64,000 nt of DNA from Rhizocola hellebori (GTDB taxonomy: Bacteria; Actinomycetota; Actinomycetes; Mycobacteriales; Micromonosporaceae): contig NZ_BONY01000001.1 of assembly GCF_016862955.1 (NCBI RefSeq), positions 124,001-188,000 on the forward strand, read 5' to 3'. Each line of letters starts with the position of its first letter. Within the stretch, counting starts at the first letter, position 1. Positions 1 through 7,858 of this stretch are shown here, piece after piece. A model generated the notes under the pieces. It had not been told where the DNA came from and searched no databases. It saw only the letters and a list, made by a program, of their open reading frames with translations. Position numbers and translations under genes: made by a program.

Positions 1-575
1 TCCTGCAGCGGCCGTGGCCAGATGTTGACCTGCGGGTATTGGATGTGTTTTCCGTTGAAGGCGAAGGGAATCTGGTCGCGCCACGCGCGCAGCACCAGAT
101 CGAGGTTCTCGTTGAATCGGCCCCGCACCTCGATGGGCGGCACTCCGTTGTTGATGCTCGCGTCGTAGCTCAGGCCGACCGGGAACCCGGCCACCAGCCG
201 CCCGCCGCTCATCACGTCAAGCAACGCGTACTCCTCGGCCACCTTCACCGGCTCGCGCGACTTGCCCAGCGAACGGCCCATCGGATAGACGGCCACGGGC
301 AGCCCTTCGGCTTCGGTGACATAGGCCAGCGCGCCCGCCACCACATTGGGATTGGGCATGACGTCATAGCTGCTCTGCCCGTGCTCGGTGATGGAGACGC
401 CGTCCAGGCCGCAGCGCGCGCCGAAGAGCAGCTCGTCGATGAGATGGCGCACCGACGCGTACATGCCGTCCTTGGTCACGAGCGAATAGGGGGTGTCGCA
501 GACCGAGTCGTGATGCTGGGCGAAGTCGTCCGGCAGGTAGCGATACGCGGCCTGCCCGAAGATTGAGACCTTCAT
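1..575 (-). CDS. Luciferase-like (LLM class) flavin-dependent monooxygenase, 3' part cut by window edge
   Basis: The 191 visible codons begin MKVSIFGQAAYRY and continue with the alternating strands and helices of a bacterial-luciferase-type TIM barrel, including a stretch reading EYALLDVMSGGRLVAGFPVG that corresponds to the LLM hallmark 'LD.lS.GRl..G.g'. Such enzymes use reduced FMN and O2 for hydroxylation or related oxidations. The gene lies 11 bp after the cupin gene on the same strand, so both are probably one operon downstream of the first tRNA-like gene. The protein runs off the left edge, so the C-terminal half is unseen. Substrate is unknown; a tailoring oxidation in the cluster is inferred from position. 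Confidence 0.85.
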   Translation of the reverse strand, partial: MKVSIFGQAAYRYLPDDFAQHHDSVCDTPYSLVTKDGMYASVRHLIDELLFGARCGLDGVSITEHGQSSYDVMPNPNVVAGALAYVTEAEGLPVAVYPMGRSLGKSREPVKVAEEYALLDVMSGGRLVAGFPVGLSYDASINNGVPPIEVRGRFNENLDLVLRAWRDQIPFAFNGKHIQYPQVNIWPRPLQ

Positions 576-586
576 GCTTCTCCCGC

Positions 587-967
587 CTACAGCTGGACGA
601 CGAGCACGACCGACTCGCCATTGACGCTCTTGCTGGCATGGCCTTTGCCGGTGGTGTCCTCCACCAGAACCGTCTCGCCCGGACGGAACTGGCGCACCTC
701 GCCATCGCTGGCCCGCACCTCCAGCGCCCCACTGAGCAGCGTCATCTGCTGACGCCGGGGCGCTGGGTGCAGGTCGCCGTACCAGCCGGTGGGCAGCTTC
801 AAATAGACCATCTGCTTGACCTCGGTCGGCGCGGACATGAACATCGGCGGGGCCGGAGGCGCGAAGTCAACCTCTTGCACCTGCGCCGTCTCGTCCAGGA
901 AATGGGATTCGCCCGCCGAGTCTGTGTAAAGTCGCGTGACATTTAGCTTGCCTGAGTCCGCTGCCAT
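587..967 (-). CDS. Small cupin-domain protein
   Basis: This 126-residue protein has a single cupin barrel: GDLHPAPRRQ (motif 1 region) and a later GKGHAS histidine, followed by a VVLVVQL beta end. The ATG at 967 is preceded by GAGGAG, which decides the start over the longer frame from 979. The shine-dalgarno sits directly against the T-tract of the terminator of the upstream tRNA-like gene, so expression may depend on read-through from that promoter. Cupins can be metalloenzymes or small-molecule binders. Cupin domains of the ForJ/Spb40 type rearrange O-aminoacyl hydroxylamines to hydrazines, so a role near N-N bond formation is possible here but is only an inference. Confidence 0.8.
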   Translation of the reverse strand: MAADSGKLNVTRLYTDSAGESHFLDETAQVQEVDFAPPAPPMFMSAPTEVKQMVYLKLPTGWYGDLHPAPRRQQMTLLSGALEVRASDGEVRQFRPGETVLVEDTTGKGHASKSVNGESVVLVVQL

Positions 968-977
968 GTCTCTCCTC

Positions 978-1011
978 AAAAAAGAGGCGAACCGGCCGTA
1001 GCCGGTTCGCC
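978..1011 (-). terminator. Intrinsic terminator after tRNA-like gene 1
   Basis: On the minus strand an 11-bp perfect stem GGCGAACCGGC / GCCGGTTCGCC with a TACG loop is followed by CTC and six T residues. It begins 6 nt past the discriminator base of the tRNA-like gene and ends 3 nt before the cupin ribosome binding site. Confidence 0.9.
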
Positions 1012-1016
1012 GCGAG

Positions 1017-1102
1017 CGGAGAGGGCAGGATTCGAACCTGCGTGAGCCGGAGCTCTTCCAGACCGAAGTCCGGATCCGATAGGCCGCTACGGTGACCTCT
1101 CC
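1017..1102 (-). tRNA. Serine-type tRNA-like RNA 1 without an anticodon loop
   Basis: The 86-nt RNA has a 7-bp acceptor stem (GGAGAGG/CCTCTCC), G discriminator, a T-arm with perfect 5-bp stem and TTCGAAT loop, a D-loop TAGCGGCCTAT that keeps the GG pair, and a long variable arm (GAGC-TCCG-GCTC). These are the features SerRS reads. The anticodon arm is abnormal: TCCGGAC/GTCTGGA forms 7 bp closed by a C(UUCG)G tetraloop (6-nt loop if only the usual 5 bp are counted), so no triplet is presented. CCA is not encoded. A SARP-type promoter lies upstream and a strong terminator downstream. I read it as a dedicated seryl carrier for secondary metabolism; a decayed tRNA-Ser is the alternative, made unlikely by the near-twin at 26574. 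Confidence 0.8.
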
Positions 1103-1135
1103 AGTTTCCCGGCTGAACTTCCGCCGTTGAGACCA

Positions 1136-1178
1136 ACTATGGCAGGCCGCGCTGACCGTTGGCTGATCGATGGCTGAC
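1136..1178 (-). promoter_or_regulatory. SARP-type promoter of tRNA-like gene 1
   Basis: Read on the minus strand, three heptamers GTCAGCC (1178-1172), ATCAGCC (1167-1161) and GTCAGCG (1156-1150) recur every 11 bp. The last one is exactly 8 bp from a CATAGT -10 element (1141-1136). This is the classical OmpR/SARP operator layout. The predicted transcript start is near 1129, giving a leader of about 27 nt before the acceptor stem. Confidence 0.8.
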
Positions 1179-1187
1179 GGGTCATCC

Positions 1188-1228
1188 GTCAGCGGACCGT
1201 CAGAGCCCCATCACCTATCTATGTTACT
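1188..1228 (+). promoter_or_regulatory. SARP-type promoter for the ACP-PKS operon
   Basis: Divergent from the previous site, heptamers GTCAGCG (1188), GTCAGAG (1199) and ATCACCT (1210) repeat every 11 bp. A plausible -10 GTTACT (1223-1228) lies 6 bp further, 2 bp closer than at the other sites; TATGTT (1220-1225) is an alternative. It is the weakest match of the family. Confidence 0.6.
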
Positions 1229-1270
1229 GATTGTTATAAATCCCTCGACTGAATTGGGCGGGCATCACCT

Positions 1271-1654
1271 ATGGAATCGACCTCGACCATTGTGCGGCTA
1301 CGGTCGCTGCCCATGTCGGAGCGCCGCGAAGAGCTGGAGTCGACGATCCTGTCGGTTCTCAGAGCCGCGCTTCTGATGAACGAGGACGAACCCATATCCA
1401 CCTCGCAGAGCTTTTTCGACATGGGCCTGACCTCGCTCGCGCTCACCGAGGCCAAGGAGCGGCTGGAGGGCATGCTCGGCTGCCACATCAGCGCGACCGT
1501 GCTGTTCAACAGCCCGACCGTGGAGCAGATGACCGATCATCTGGCCGGCGATGTGCTCGCCGACCTGTTCGACGAGCACGACTCGGCCGCGCCCGGCAAC
1601 GGCAAGCGGCCGTTGTGGGATGACGTGATGAGAGACGTGGCAGTCAGTGAGTGA
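1271..1654 (+). CDS. Stand-alone acyl carrier protein
   Basis: The 127-residue protein carries one carrier domain with the phosphopantetheine motif FDMGLTSL (Ser55) and a helix-3 'VEQMTDHL' end, plus a short acidic C-terminal tail. As a discrete carrier it would hold a thioester-bound acyl or aminoacyl unit. It is the first gene after a SARP-type promoter and precedes the PKS by 12 bp, so it most likely loads or accepts chains for that synthase or for the ligase at 5425. The ATG at 1271 has no clear ribosome binding site; the ATG at 1313 is an alternative start that keeps the whole carrier domain. Confidence 0.9.
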   Translation: MESTSTIVRLRSLPMSERREELESTILSVLRAALLMNEDEPISTSQSFFDMGLTSLALTEAKERLEGMLGCHISATVLFNSPTVEQMTDHLAGDVLADLFDEHDSAAPGNGKRPLWDDVMRDVAVSE

Positions 1655-1666
1655 GGAGTCAGCCAG

Positions 1667-4600
1667 ATGACCGAAAACGTCGCAGTCATCGGGGTCGGGT
1701 TGCGTTTCCCGGGCGGTAGCACGGGTTTGGACAGTCTTGACGAGTTCCTGCGCGGCGGCGGCTCGGGCATCGGCCCGCTGCCCGCCGACCGCTGGGACGT
1801 CGAGGCTTTTCGCCACGAGGATCCCAAGCAGCCGGGCACCATCCGCACCGAGGCCGGTGGATTCCTTGACCGGATAGACGAATTCGACGCCCAATTCTTC
1901 AACATCTCCCCGAAGCAGGCGGTCTACGTCGACCCACAGCAGCGGCTGCTGCTGGAAACGGCGTGGGAAGCGCTGGAGAACGCCAACATCGACCCGTCCA
2001 CCACCCGGCACGGCAACGGCGGCATCTACATCGGCGCGACCCCATTCGACTTCGCGCTGGAGCTGGAGGCGTTGCCCTATCCCGAACTTGACGGGCAGCT
2101 GGCCACCGGCATGGGCGCCTATGCGCTGTCCGGGCGGCTGTCCTACTTCCTGGGCTGGCGGGGGCCGAGCCTGACCACGGACACCGCCTGCGCCTCTTCG
2201 CTTACCGCCCTTCACCTGGCGGTCAACGGGCTGCGTCGCGGCGAGTGCGACCTCGCCTTGTGCGGCGGGGTCAACGCGCTGCACCATCCCCGCATCTTCA
2301 CCATCCTCTCCCAGGGGCAGGTGCTGGCCGCCGACGGGCACTGCAAGGCTTTCGACGAGGCCGCCGACGGCTACGCCCGCGCCGAGGGGTGCGGGGTGCT
2401 GGTGCTCAAACGCCTTGCCGAGGCGCAGCGCGACGGCGACCGGGTGCTGGCCGTGGTCCGCGGCACCGCGATCGGCCAGGACGGCGAAAGCGCCGGGCTC
2501 ACCGCCCCCAACGGCGCGGCACAGGAAACCATCATGCGAGCGGCGCTGGCCGACGCGCGGCTGGAGCCGGGTGACATCTCCTATGTCGAGGCGCACGGAA
2601 CCGGTACCCCACTTGGCGACCCGATCGAGATGGGTTCCATCAACGGCGTCTTCGGCCCGGCCCACGACGGGCGCGAGCCGCTGGTGGTGGGCTCGCTCAA
2701 GTCGAACATCGGGCACATGGAACCCGCCGCGGGCATCGGCGGCGTCATCAAAACGGTGCTGCAGCTGGATCGCGGCGTGGTCTACCCACACCTTTACACG
2801 ACGCCTTCCAAGCGGATCCCTTGGGACAGCTACCCGGTCCGGATCCCGACCAAGACCGAGCCGTGGCGCGCAGAGCCGCGCCGGGCCACCGTGAACAGTT
2901 TCGGCCTGGCCGGGGCGATCGGTGTCGCCGTGCTGGAGCAAGCGCCGCCTTTTGAGGGGACGGCAGACGACGGCGCTGTGGACGACCAGGACCACGTGGT
3001 GACCTTCTCCGCGAAGAGCTCGGCGGCGCTTGCGCTGCAAGTCAAGCAATACCAACGGTTCCTTGCCGATAACCCGCGGATCAGCCTGGCCGACCTGAGC
3101 TTCACCCGCAACACGGGCCGCGCCCACTTCGGTCACCGGCTGGCGTGCGTGGCGCACGACGTCGCCGAGCTGGCCGAGCAGCTGGGCGCGGAACAGAGCC
3201 CCGCCGGTGACTACCGCAAGGCGGCATTCCTTTTCACCGGCTCGGGTTCCCAGCACGTCGGCATGGGAAAGGCGCTCTACGAACAGTTCCCGCTGTTCGC
3301 CAAGCACATCGATGAGTGCGACGAGCTCTTCCGGCCCCATCTCGACCGCTCGATCCGGGACCTGATGTTCGGGCTGACACCAGACGCCGCGACGGCCCTG
3401 GACTCCACGACACACACCCACGCCGCGCTGTTCACGCTCGAGTATTCGCTTGCCCAGCTTTGGCTCTCCTTCGGAGTAAGGCCCAATGTGCTTATCGGGC
3501 ACAGTGTTGGCGAGGTCATCGCGGCCGCGGTGGCCGGCTTGGTGAGCCTGGAGGATGGCGTGCATCTGCTGGCCACCCGGGCCGGGCTCATCCAGTCAAT
3601 CACCACGCCCGGCGGCATGTTCGCCGTCGGCGCCCCCGCGGCCCAGATCGAACAACTACTCGGGCCGTGGCCGGACCTGTCCATCGCCGCCATCAACTCG
3701 CCGCGCCAGACCGTGGTCTCGGGCGCCACCGAGCCGCTGGAGAAGCTGGCCGACAAGCTGCGCGCCGACGGCCTGACGGTCACCCCGCTGAAGGTCACCA
3801 CGGCGTTCCACTCGCCGCTCATGGCCCCGATCGCGGACCGGCTCGGCGAAGCGGTGCAGGCGATCCGGTTCCGTGAGCCGTCCTTCACCCTGATCTCCAA
3901 TCTCACCGGGCAGATCGGCCATCCGCGCGACCTGTCCACGCCGCAGTACTGGATGCGCCACCTGCGTGAAGCGGTCAACTTCGCCGACGGGATGCAGACC
4001 GTCGCCAAGCGCGGCAAGCTGGTGATGCTCGAAGTCGGCCCGTCCAGCGCGCTGACCTCGCTGGCGCGCCAGGCGGTCACCGACTCCAAGCACCGCTGGA
4101 TCGCCAGCCTGCATCCGCAGGACAAGCGGGGCAAGGCTCTCCGCCGAGCGGTGGCCCAGGCCTACACCGCTGGCCTGAGCATCGATTGGCGCAGGTTCCA
4201 TGCCGGACGGCCGGGCGCCCGGATCGAGCTGCCCGGCTATGCCTTTGACCGCAGGCGCTATTGGCTGCCCATCCGCGGCACCCGGCACGGCCTGCGCGGC
4301 AGCGCCGCCGCAGGTGTCACGGTGTTGGGCGCACAGGTCCGCGGCGAGCTTGAGTTCCACACCCGGCTGAGCACCGGCAGCGCCGATTACCTGGCCGACC
4401 ACCGGGTTCGCGGGCGTGCCTTCGTCCCGGCCGCGTGCTATCTGGAGATGCTGCTCGGGGTCTGCGATGCGATCCACGGCGTGACCGCCCATCCACTTGA
4501 GGACATCCGCTTCGAAGAGGCGATGTTCCTCAGCGACGTGCCCACCGAGGTCCACACGCGCGCCACCCGGGACGAGAACGGCCGCGCCCACGTGGAAATC

Positions 4601-5428
4601 TTCAGCGTGCACGGCACGGGTGAGGAGGCGATCCAGCGCCGCCACGTCACGGCCACCATCGCCACCCACAGCACCCACACCCTCAGCGATCGCGCTCAGG
4701 AGCTGCGTCATCGCGAGGCGTCCCCGGGCGAACCCGAGGCATCCCTTACGCCCGACGAGGTCTACGCCGAGTACGCGAAGATCGATCTCGACTATGGCCC
4801 GGGCTTGCGCCGGGTTCGGGAAATGACCCGTTACCGCGATGGGCTTGTGCTCAGCGACATCGACGGCAGCGGCATCAGCGCCGCCGACCACCTGCCACCG
4901 GCCGTCTTCGACACCGCCACCCACGGCATGGCCGCCCTGGCCGCGGGCGAAAACCTGATGGGTGTTTCGATCGGCTCGGTACGGGTCTTCCGCAAGCCGC
5001 GCTCGCAGCGGCTGCGGGTCGCGATGGCGGTGGCGCCGCCCGCCGATGGGCTCGACTTCGCCGTCGACATCCTCATTCTCGACGGCGACGAAGTGGTCGC
5101 CGAGGCGCTGGGGCTGGGCTTCGTCCGGCTCGCCACGCCGCCCGCCCCGACTCAGGAGCCGACCGGAAAGGTCGCGATGGCAGTCGACCGGATCGAGGAG
5201 CTGATTCGCGACTGCGTCGGCGGGATGCTCGAGCTGGAGGAGCCGATCGCCGCGGACCTTTCCTTCCTCGAGCTCGGGATGGATTCGCTGATGGCCGGTG
5301 AGCTGAAAGCCACGCTGGAGGCCAAGCTCGGGCTAAGCCTGCCGAACACCGTCGCCTTCGACCATCCGACCGTCGAGTCTCTAGCCGAACACCTTGCCAC
5401 CAAAGCTGACCAAGGCGGGAGATCATGA
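1667..5428 (+). CDS. Type I polyketide synthase KS-AT-DH-ACP
   Basis: Domain order over 1253 residues: ketosynthase (about 1-430; active Cys175 in DTACASS, His310 in HGTGTPLGD, His350 in NIGHMEP), acyltransferase (about 520-800; Ser613 in GHSVGE, and an AFHS motif typical of malonyl-CoA selection), hot-dog dehydratase (about 890-1130; His912 in HRVRGRAF), and an ACP (Ser1207 in LGMDSL). No ketoreductase or enoylreductase is present and there is no docking domain, which suggests an iterative synthase that needs a ketoreductase in trans; the SDR at 34992 is a candidate. The gene overlaps the downstream ligase by 4 bp (ATGA). Confidence 0.93.
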   Translation: MTENVAVIGVGLRFPGGSTGLDSLDEFLRGGGSGIGPLPADRWDVEAFRHEDPKQPGTIRTEAGGFLDRIDEFDAQFFNISPKQAVYVDPQQRLLLETAWEALENANIDPSTTRHGNGGIYIGATPFDFALELEALPYPELDGQLATGMGAYALSGRLSYFLGWRGPSLTTDTACASSLTALHLAVNGLRRGECDLALCGGVNALHHPRIFTILSQGQVLAADGHCKAFDEAADGYARAEGCGVLVLKRLAEAQRDGDRVLAVVRGTAIGQDGESAGLTAPNGAAQETIMRAALADARLEPGDISYVEAHGTGTPLGDPIEMGSINGVFGPAHDGREPLVVGSLKSNIGHMEPAAGIGGVIKTVLQLDRGVVYPHLYTTPSKRIPWDSYPVRIPTKTEPWRAEPRRATVNSFGLAGAIGVAVLEQAPPFEGTADDGAVDDQDHVVTFSAKSSAALALQVKQYQRFLADNPRISLADLSFTRNTGRAHFGHRLACVAHDVAELAEQLGAEQSPAGDYRKAAFLFTGSGSQHVGMGKALYEQFPLFAKHIDECDELFRPHLDRSIRDLMFGLTPDAATALDSTTHTHAALFTLEYSLAQLWLSFGVRPNVLIGHSVGEVIAAAVAGLVSLEDGVHLLATRAGLIQSITTPGGMFAVGAPAAQIEQLLGPWPDLSIAAINSPRQTVVSGATEPLEKLADKLRADGLTVTPLKVTTAFHSPLMAPIADRLGEAVQAIRFREPSFTLISNLTGQIGHPRDLSTPQYWMRHLREAVNFADGMQTVAKRGKLVMLEVGPSSALTSLARQAVTDSKHRWIASLHPQDKRGKALRRAVAQAYTAGLSIDWRRFHAGRPGARIELPGYAFDRRRYWLPIRGTRHGLRGSAAAGVTVLGAQVRGELEFHTRLSTGSADYLADHRVRGRAFVPAACYLEMLLGVCDAIHGVTAHPLEDIRFEEAMFLSDVPTEVHTRATRDENGRAHVEIFSVHGTGEEAIQRRHVTATIATHSTHTLSDRAQELRHREASPGEPEASLTPDEVYAEYAKIDLDYGPGLRRVREMTRYRDGLVLSDIDGSGISAADHLPPAVFDTATHGMAALAAGENLMGVSIGSVRVFRKPRSQRLRVAMAVAPPADGLDFAVDILILDGDEVVAEALGLGFVRLATPPAPTQEPTGKVAMAVDRIEELIRDCVGGMLELEEPIAADLSFLELGMDSLMAGELKATLEAKLGLSLPNTVAFDHPTVESLAEHLATKADQGGRS

Positions 5429-6984
5429 CAGAGCTCACCAGCGAGACCATTTGGGCGAGATCGGCGAAGCACGCCAAGCAGCGGCCGGACGAGATCGTCA
5501 TCATCTGCGAGGGACGCCGCGTCACCTACGGCAAGTTCCACCTCGACACCAACCAGACCGCGCACGCCCTGCACGCGGCGGGGCTGCAAACCGGTTCCCG
5601 GGTCGGCTATCTAGGCCGGGAGTCGGAGCACTACTACGACATCGCGGTGGCCTGTGCCAAGGCCGGGGCGGTGCTGGTGCCGGTCAACTGGCGGCTCACC
5701 CCGGCCGAGGTCGATCACGTGCTGCGCGACTCGCAGGCCGAGGTGCTCTTCGTGGAGCGCGAATTCCTCGGCGTGGCCCACCGGCTGCGCGACGAGCTCT
5801 CGTCGCTGAAGACGGTGGTGCAGATGGACACCGCCGACCGACGGGCCGCCGGTTTCCTGGCCTGGAAGGCCGATCAGCCCAATTCCGATCTGGAGCCGCG
5901 CACCGGGCCCGAGGACCCGGTCGCGCAGATGTACACCAGCGGCACCACCGGCCTGCCCAAAGGGGTGGTGCTGGCCCACCGAAGCTTCTTCACCTTCATC
6001 GCCGACATGCGCGCGCACGATCTGGACTGGATCGACTGGCTGCCGCAAGACCGCAGCCTCAGCCTTTTCCCAGGTCTTCACGCCGGCGGGTACGCGTGGT
6101 TCATGCACGCCTTCAACGTTGGCGCCACCAACGTCGTGATGCGCATGTTCATCGCCGAGGAAGCGATCAAACTGATCGAAGGGCATCGGGTCACCCTGAT
6201 CTGGGCCGCGCCGGCCATGCTCAAGATGCTGCTCGCCGAGCCCGATGTCTCCCACGACACCTTCCGGTCACTGCGCAAGATTGTCTATGGCGGCTCCCCC
6301 ATCGATGGCGACCTGCTGCGCGAGTGCCTGGCGGGCTTTCCCTGCGAGCTGGTGCAGGCCTACGCCTCCGCCGAGACCGGCAGCTTCGTCACCTGCCTCA
6401 CCTCCGCCGAACATGTGCCGGGCAACCCGAAGCTGGCTTCGGCCGGGCGGGTCTGCCCGGGCAGCGAGATCCAGATCGTGGACGACGACGACCAGCCGTT
6501 GCCCGCCGGTGAGATCGGGCGCATCAAGCTGCGCAGTCCGGCGGCATTTCTCGGGTACCACAACCGCCCCGACGCGACCGCCGAGATGATCGCCGATGGG
6601 TGGCTGCGCATGGGCGACGCGGGCTATCTGGACCCGGAGGGCTACCTGTTCCTGCGCGACCGGATCAACGACACCATCATCGTGGCGGGGCAGAACATCT
6701 ATCCCGTCGAGATAGAGAACGCGCTGCGCGATCACCCGGCGGTGGCCGATGTGGCCGTCTTCGGAGTGCCCGACGCTCGCTGGGGCGAGGCCGTTCGCGC
6801 CGCGGTGGTGGTGCGCGACGAGGCCCGGGTGGCGCCGCGCGAGCTGATGGTCTTCTTGCGCGGCAAGCTCGCCGACTTCAAGATCCCGACCGGTTACACC
6901 TTCGTCGACGATCTGCCCCGCAACCCGACCGGGAAGGTGCTGCGGCGGGTGCTGCGCGACGACGCCGTTGCGGCGGCCGGCTGA
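5425..6984 (+). CDS. AMP-dependent acyl-CoA/acyl-ACP ligase
   Basis: This 519-residue ANL-family adenylating enzyme shows the P-loop-like MYTSGTTGLPKGVVLAHR-type core near residue 170, the YASAETG motif, the GWLRMGDAGYLD hinge region and the C-terminal PTGKVLRR lysine. It would activate a carboxylic acid to an acyl-adenylate and pass it to CoA or the carrier protein at 1271. Start ATG overlaps the stop of the PKS, indicating translational coupling. Whether it supplies a starter unit or activates the finished chain for amide or ester formation is not evident. Confidence 0.92.
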   Translation: MTELTSETIWARSAKHAKQRPDEIVIICEGRRVTYGKFHLDTNQTAHALHAAGLQTGSRVGYLGRESEHYYDIAVACAKAGAVLVPVNWRLTPAEVDHVLRDSQAEVLFVEREFLGVAHRLRDELSSLKTVVQMDTADRRAAGFLAWKADQPNSDLEPRTGPEDPVAQMYTSGTTGLPKGVVLAHRSFFTFIADMRAHDLDWIDWLPQDRSLSLFPGLHAGGYAWFMHAFNVGATNVVMRMFIAEEAIKLIEGHRVTLIWAAPAMLKMLLAEPDVSHDTFRSLRKIVYGGSPIDGDLLRECLAGFPCELVQAYASAETGSFVTCLTSAEHVPGNPKLASAGRVCPGSEIQIVDDDDQPLPAGEIGRIKLRSPAAFLGYHNRPDATAEMIADGWLRMGDAGYLDPEGYLFLRDRINDTIIVAGQNIYPVEIENALRDHPAVADVAVFGVPDARWGEAVRAAVVVRDEARVAPRELMVFLRGKLADFKIPTGYTFVDDLPRNPTGKVLRRVLRDDAVAAAG

Positions 6985-6985
6985 C

Positions 6986-7804
6986 ATGTGGCTGCGTCCC
7001 GCGGAGGCGAGCCCGGAGGCGGCGGTGCGCCTGTTCCTGTTGCACTACGCCGGCGGCGGGATCGCCATGTACAGCCGGTGGCCTTCGCTGGTACCCGGCG
7101 ACATCTCGTGTCAAAGGGTGCAGCTGCCGGGTCGCCATGACCGCCACCACGAGCCTCTGTTCACCGAGCTGGATCCCCTGCTCGACGAGCTGCGTGCGGT
7201 GCTGGAGGCGGAGGAGGACGGCCGCCCAACCGTCCTGTTCGGACACTCGATGGGCGCGCTGCTCGCCTATCGGCTCGGCCTCGCCGTCAAACCCGCTCTG
7301 GTCGGCGTTTCCGGCTGGGCACCGGTCGGGTTTCGCGGCCCGAGCATTCAAGCCGCCACCGCTTCCGGCTCGGCGCCGGTAGGGCTGCACGGCCCCGGCA
7401 CCCACACCGCCGCCGATTCCGGCTCGGCGCCGGTCGGGCCTCACAGCACCCAGCCCGTCCCCGATGATGAGCAGATTGTTGAAGGCGTGCTCGCGCTCGG
7501 CTCGGCGATGCCCTCGCTGCTGGCCGACGAGGAGCTGCGCGAGCTGATGGTGCCGGTGATGCGCGCCGACATGTCCGTCTGTGCCAGCTATCGCGACGAC
7601 GGCGCGGCGCTGGATTGCCCGCTGGTCGCCTACGCCGGCACCGACGACCCGCTGGTGCAGCCCGAGGCGATGGCCTCGTGGTCGAGCCGCACCCCGCTTT
7701 TCCTTGGTACCAGACAGTTCCCGGGCGGGCACTTCTTCATCCACGACCACGCCCCCGCCATCGCGGCCGACCTGACCCAGGTGATCCGCCAGCACGCGCA
7801 CTGA
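6986..7804 (+). CDS. Type II thioesterase (alpha/beta hydrolase)
   Basis: The 272-residue protein has the editing-thioesterase signature LFLLHYAGGG at the start, nucleophile Ser88 in GHSMG, Asp in AGTDDPLV and catalytic His in FPGGHFFIHD. Such enzymes clear misprimed carrier proteins or release products. The ATG at 6986 follows the ligase stop by 1 bp. The lid region carries three tandem copies of an 18-residue unit (SGWAPVGFRGP, SGSAPVGLHGP, SGSAPVGPHST cores), which normal type II thioesterases have once as a short SGRxAP segment. Confidence 0.9.
   Translation: MWLRPAEASPEAAVRLFLLHYAGGGIAMYSRWPSLVPGDISCQRVQLPGRHDRHHEPLFTELDPLLDELRAVLEAEEDGRPTVLFGHSMGALLAYRLGLAVKPALVGVSGWAPVGFRGPSIQAATASGSAPVGLHGPGTHTAADSGSAPVGPHSTQPVPDDEQIVEGVLALGSAMPSLLADEELRELMVPVMRADMSVCASYRDDGAALDCPLVAYAGTDDPLVQPEAMASWSSRTPLFLGTRQFPGGHFFIHDHAPAIAADLTQVIRQHAH
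7310..7471 (+). repeat. Three tandem 54-bp units inside the thioesterase gene
   Basis: Copies begin at 7310, 7364 and 7418 with an exact 54-bp period, each opening with TCCGGCT and encoding SG(W/S)APVG. The reading frame is preserved. Divergence is greater at the ends than at the core, so the expansion is not brand new. Confidence 0.8.
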
Positions 7805-7809
7805 GGTGA

Positions 7810-7852
7810 ATCATCACCGAGTCAGGCTGTCGTCAGGCCGCCTCGCCACAAT
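7810..7852 (+). promoter_or_regulatory. SARP-type promoter of the SnoaL-like gene
   Basis: ATCATCA (7810), GTCAGGC (7821) and GTCAGGC (7832) recur every 11 bp; 8 bp after the last is CACAAT (7847-7852). The ATG at 7859 is 7 nt beyond the -10, so the transcript is probably leaderless. Confidence 0.75.
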
Positions 7853-7858
7853 TGAGCT

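Noticed and set aside
1017-1102. Selenocysteine tRNA (selC)
   Set aside because: The long variable arm is suggestive, but the acceptor stem is 7 bp (not 8), there is no UCA anticodon loop, and no selA/selB lies nearby.
1017-1102. Ordinary tRNA with TCG or CGG anticodon read from the ACTTCGG stretch
   Set aside because: Forcing a 7-nt loop leaves mismatches in the 5-bp anticodon stem; the stretch pairs perfectly as a 7-bp stem with UUCG loop, and RNA 2 has the same geometry.
1298-3565. Long minus-strand open frame opposite the PKS (755 codons), and similar long frames opposite other genes
   Set aside because: The translation is Arg/Gly/His-rich without domains; these are shadows of high-GC codon third positions.
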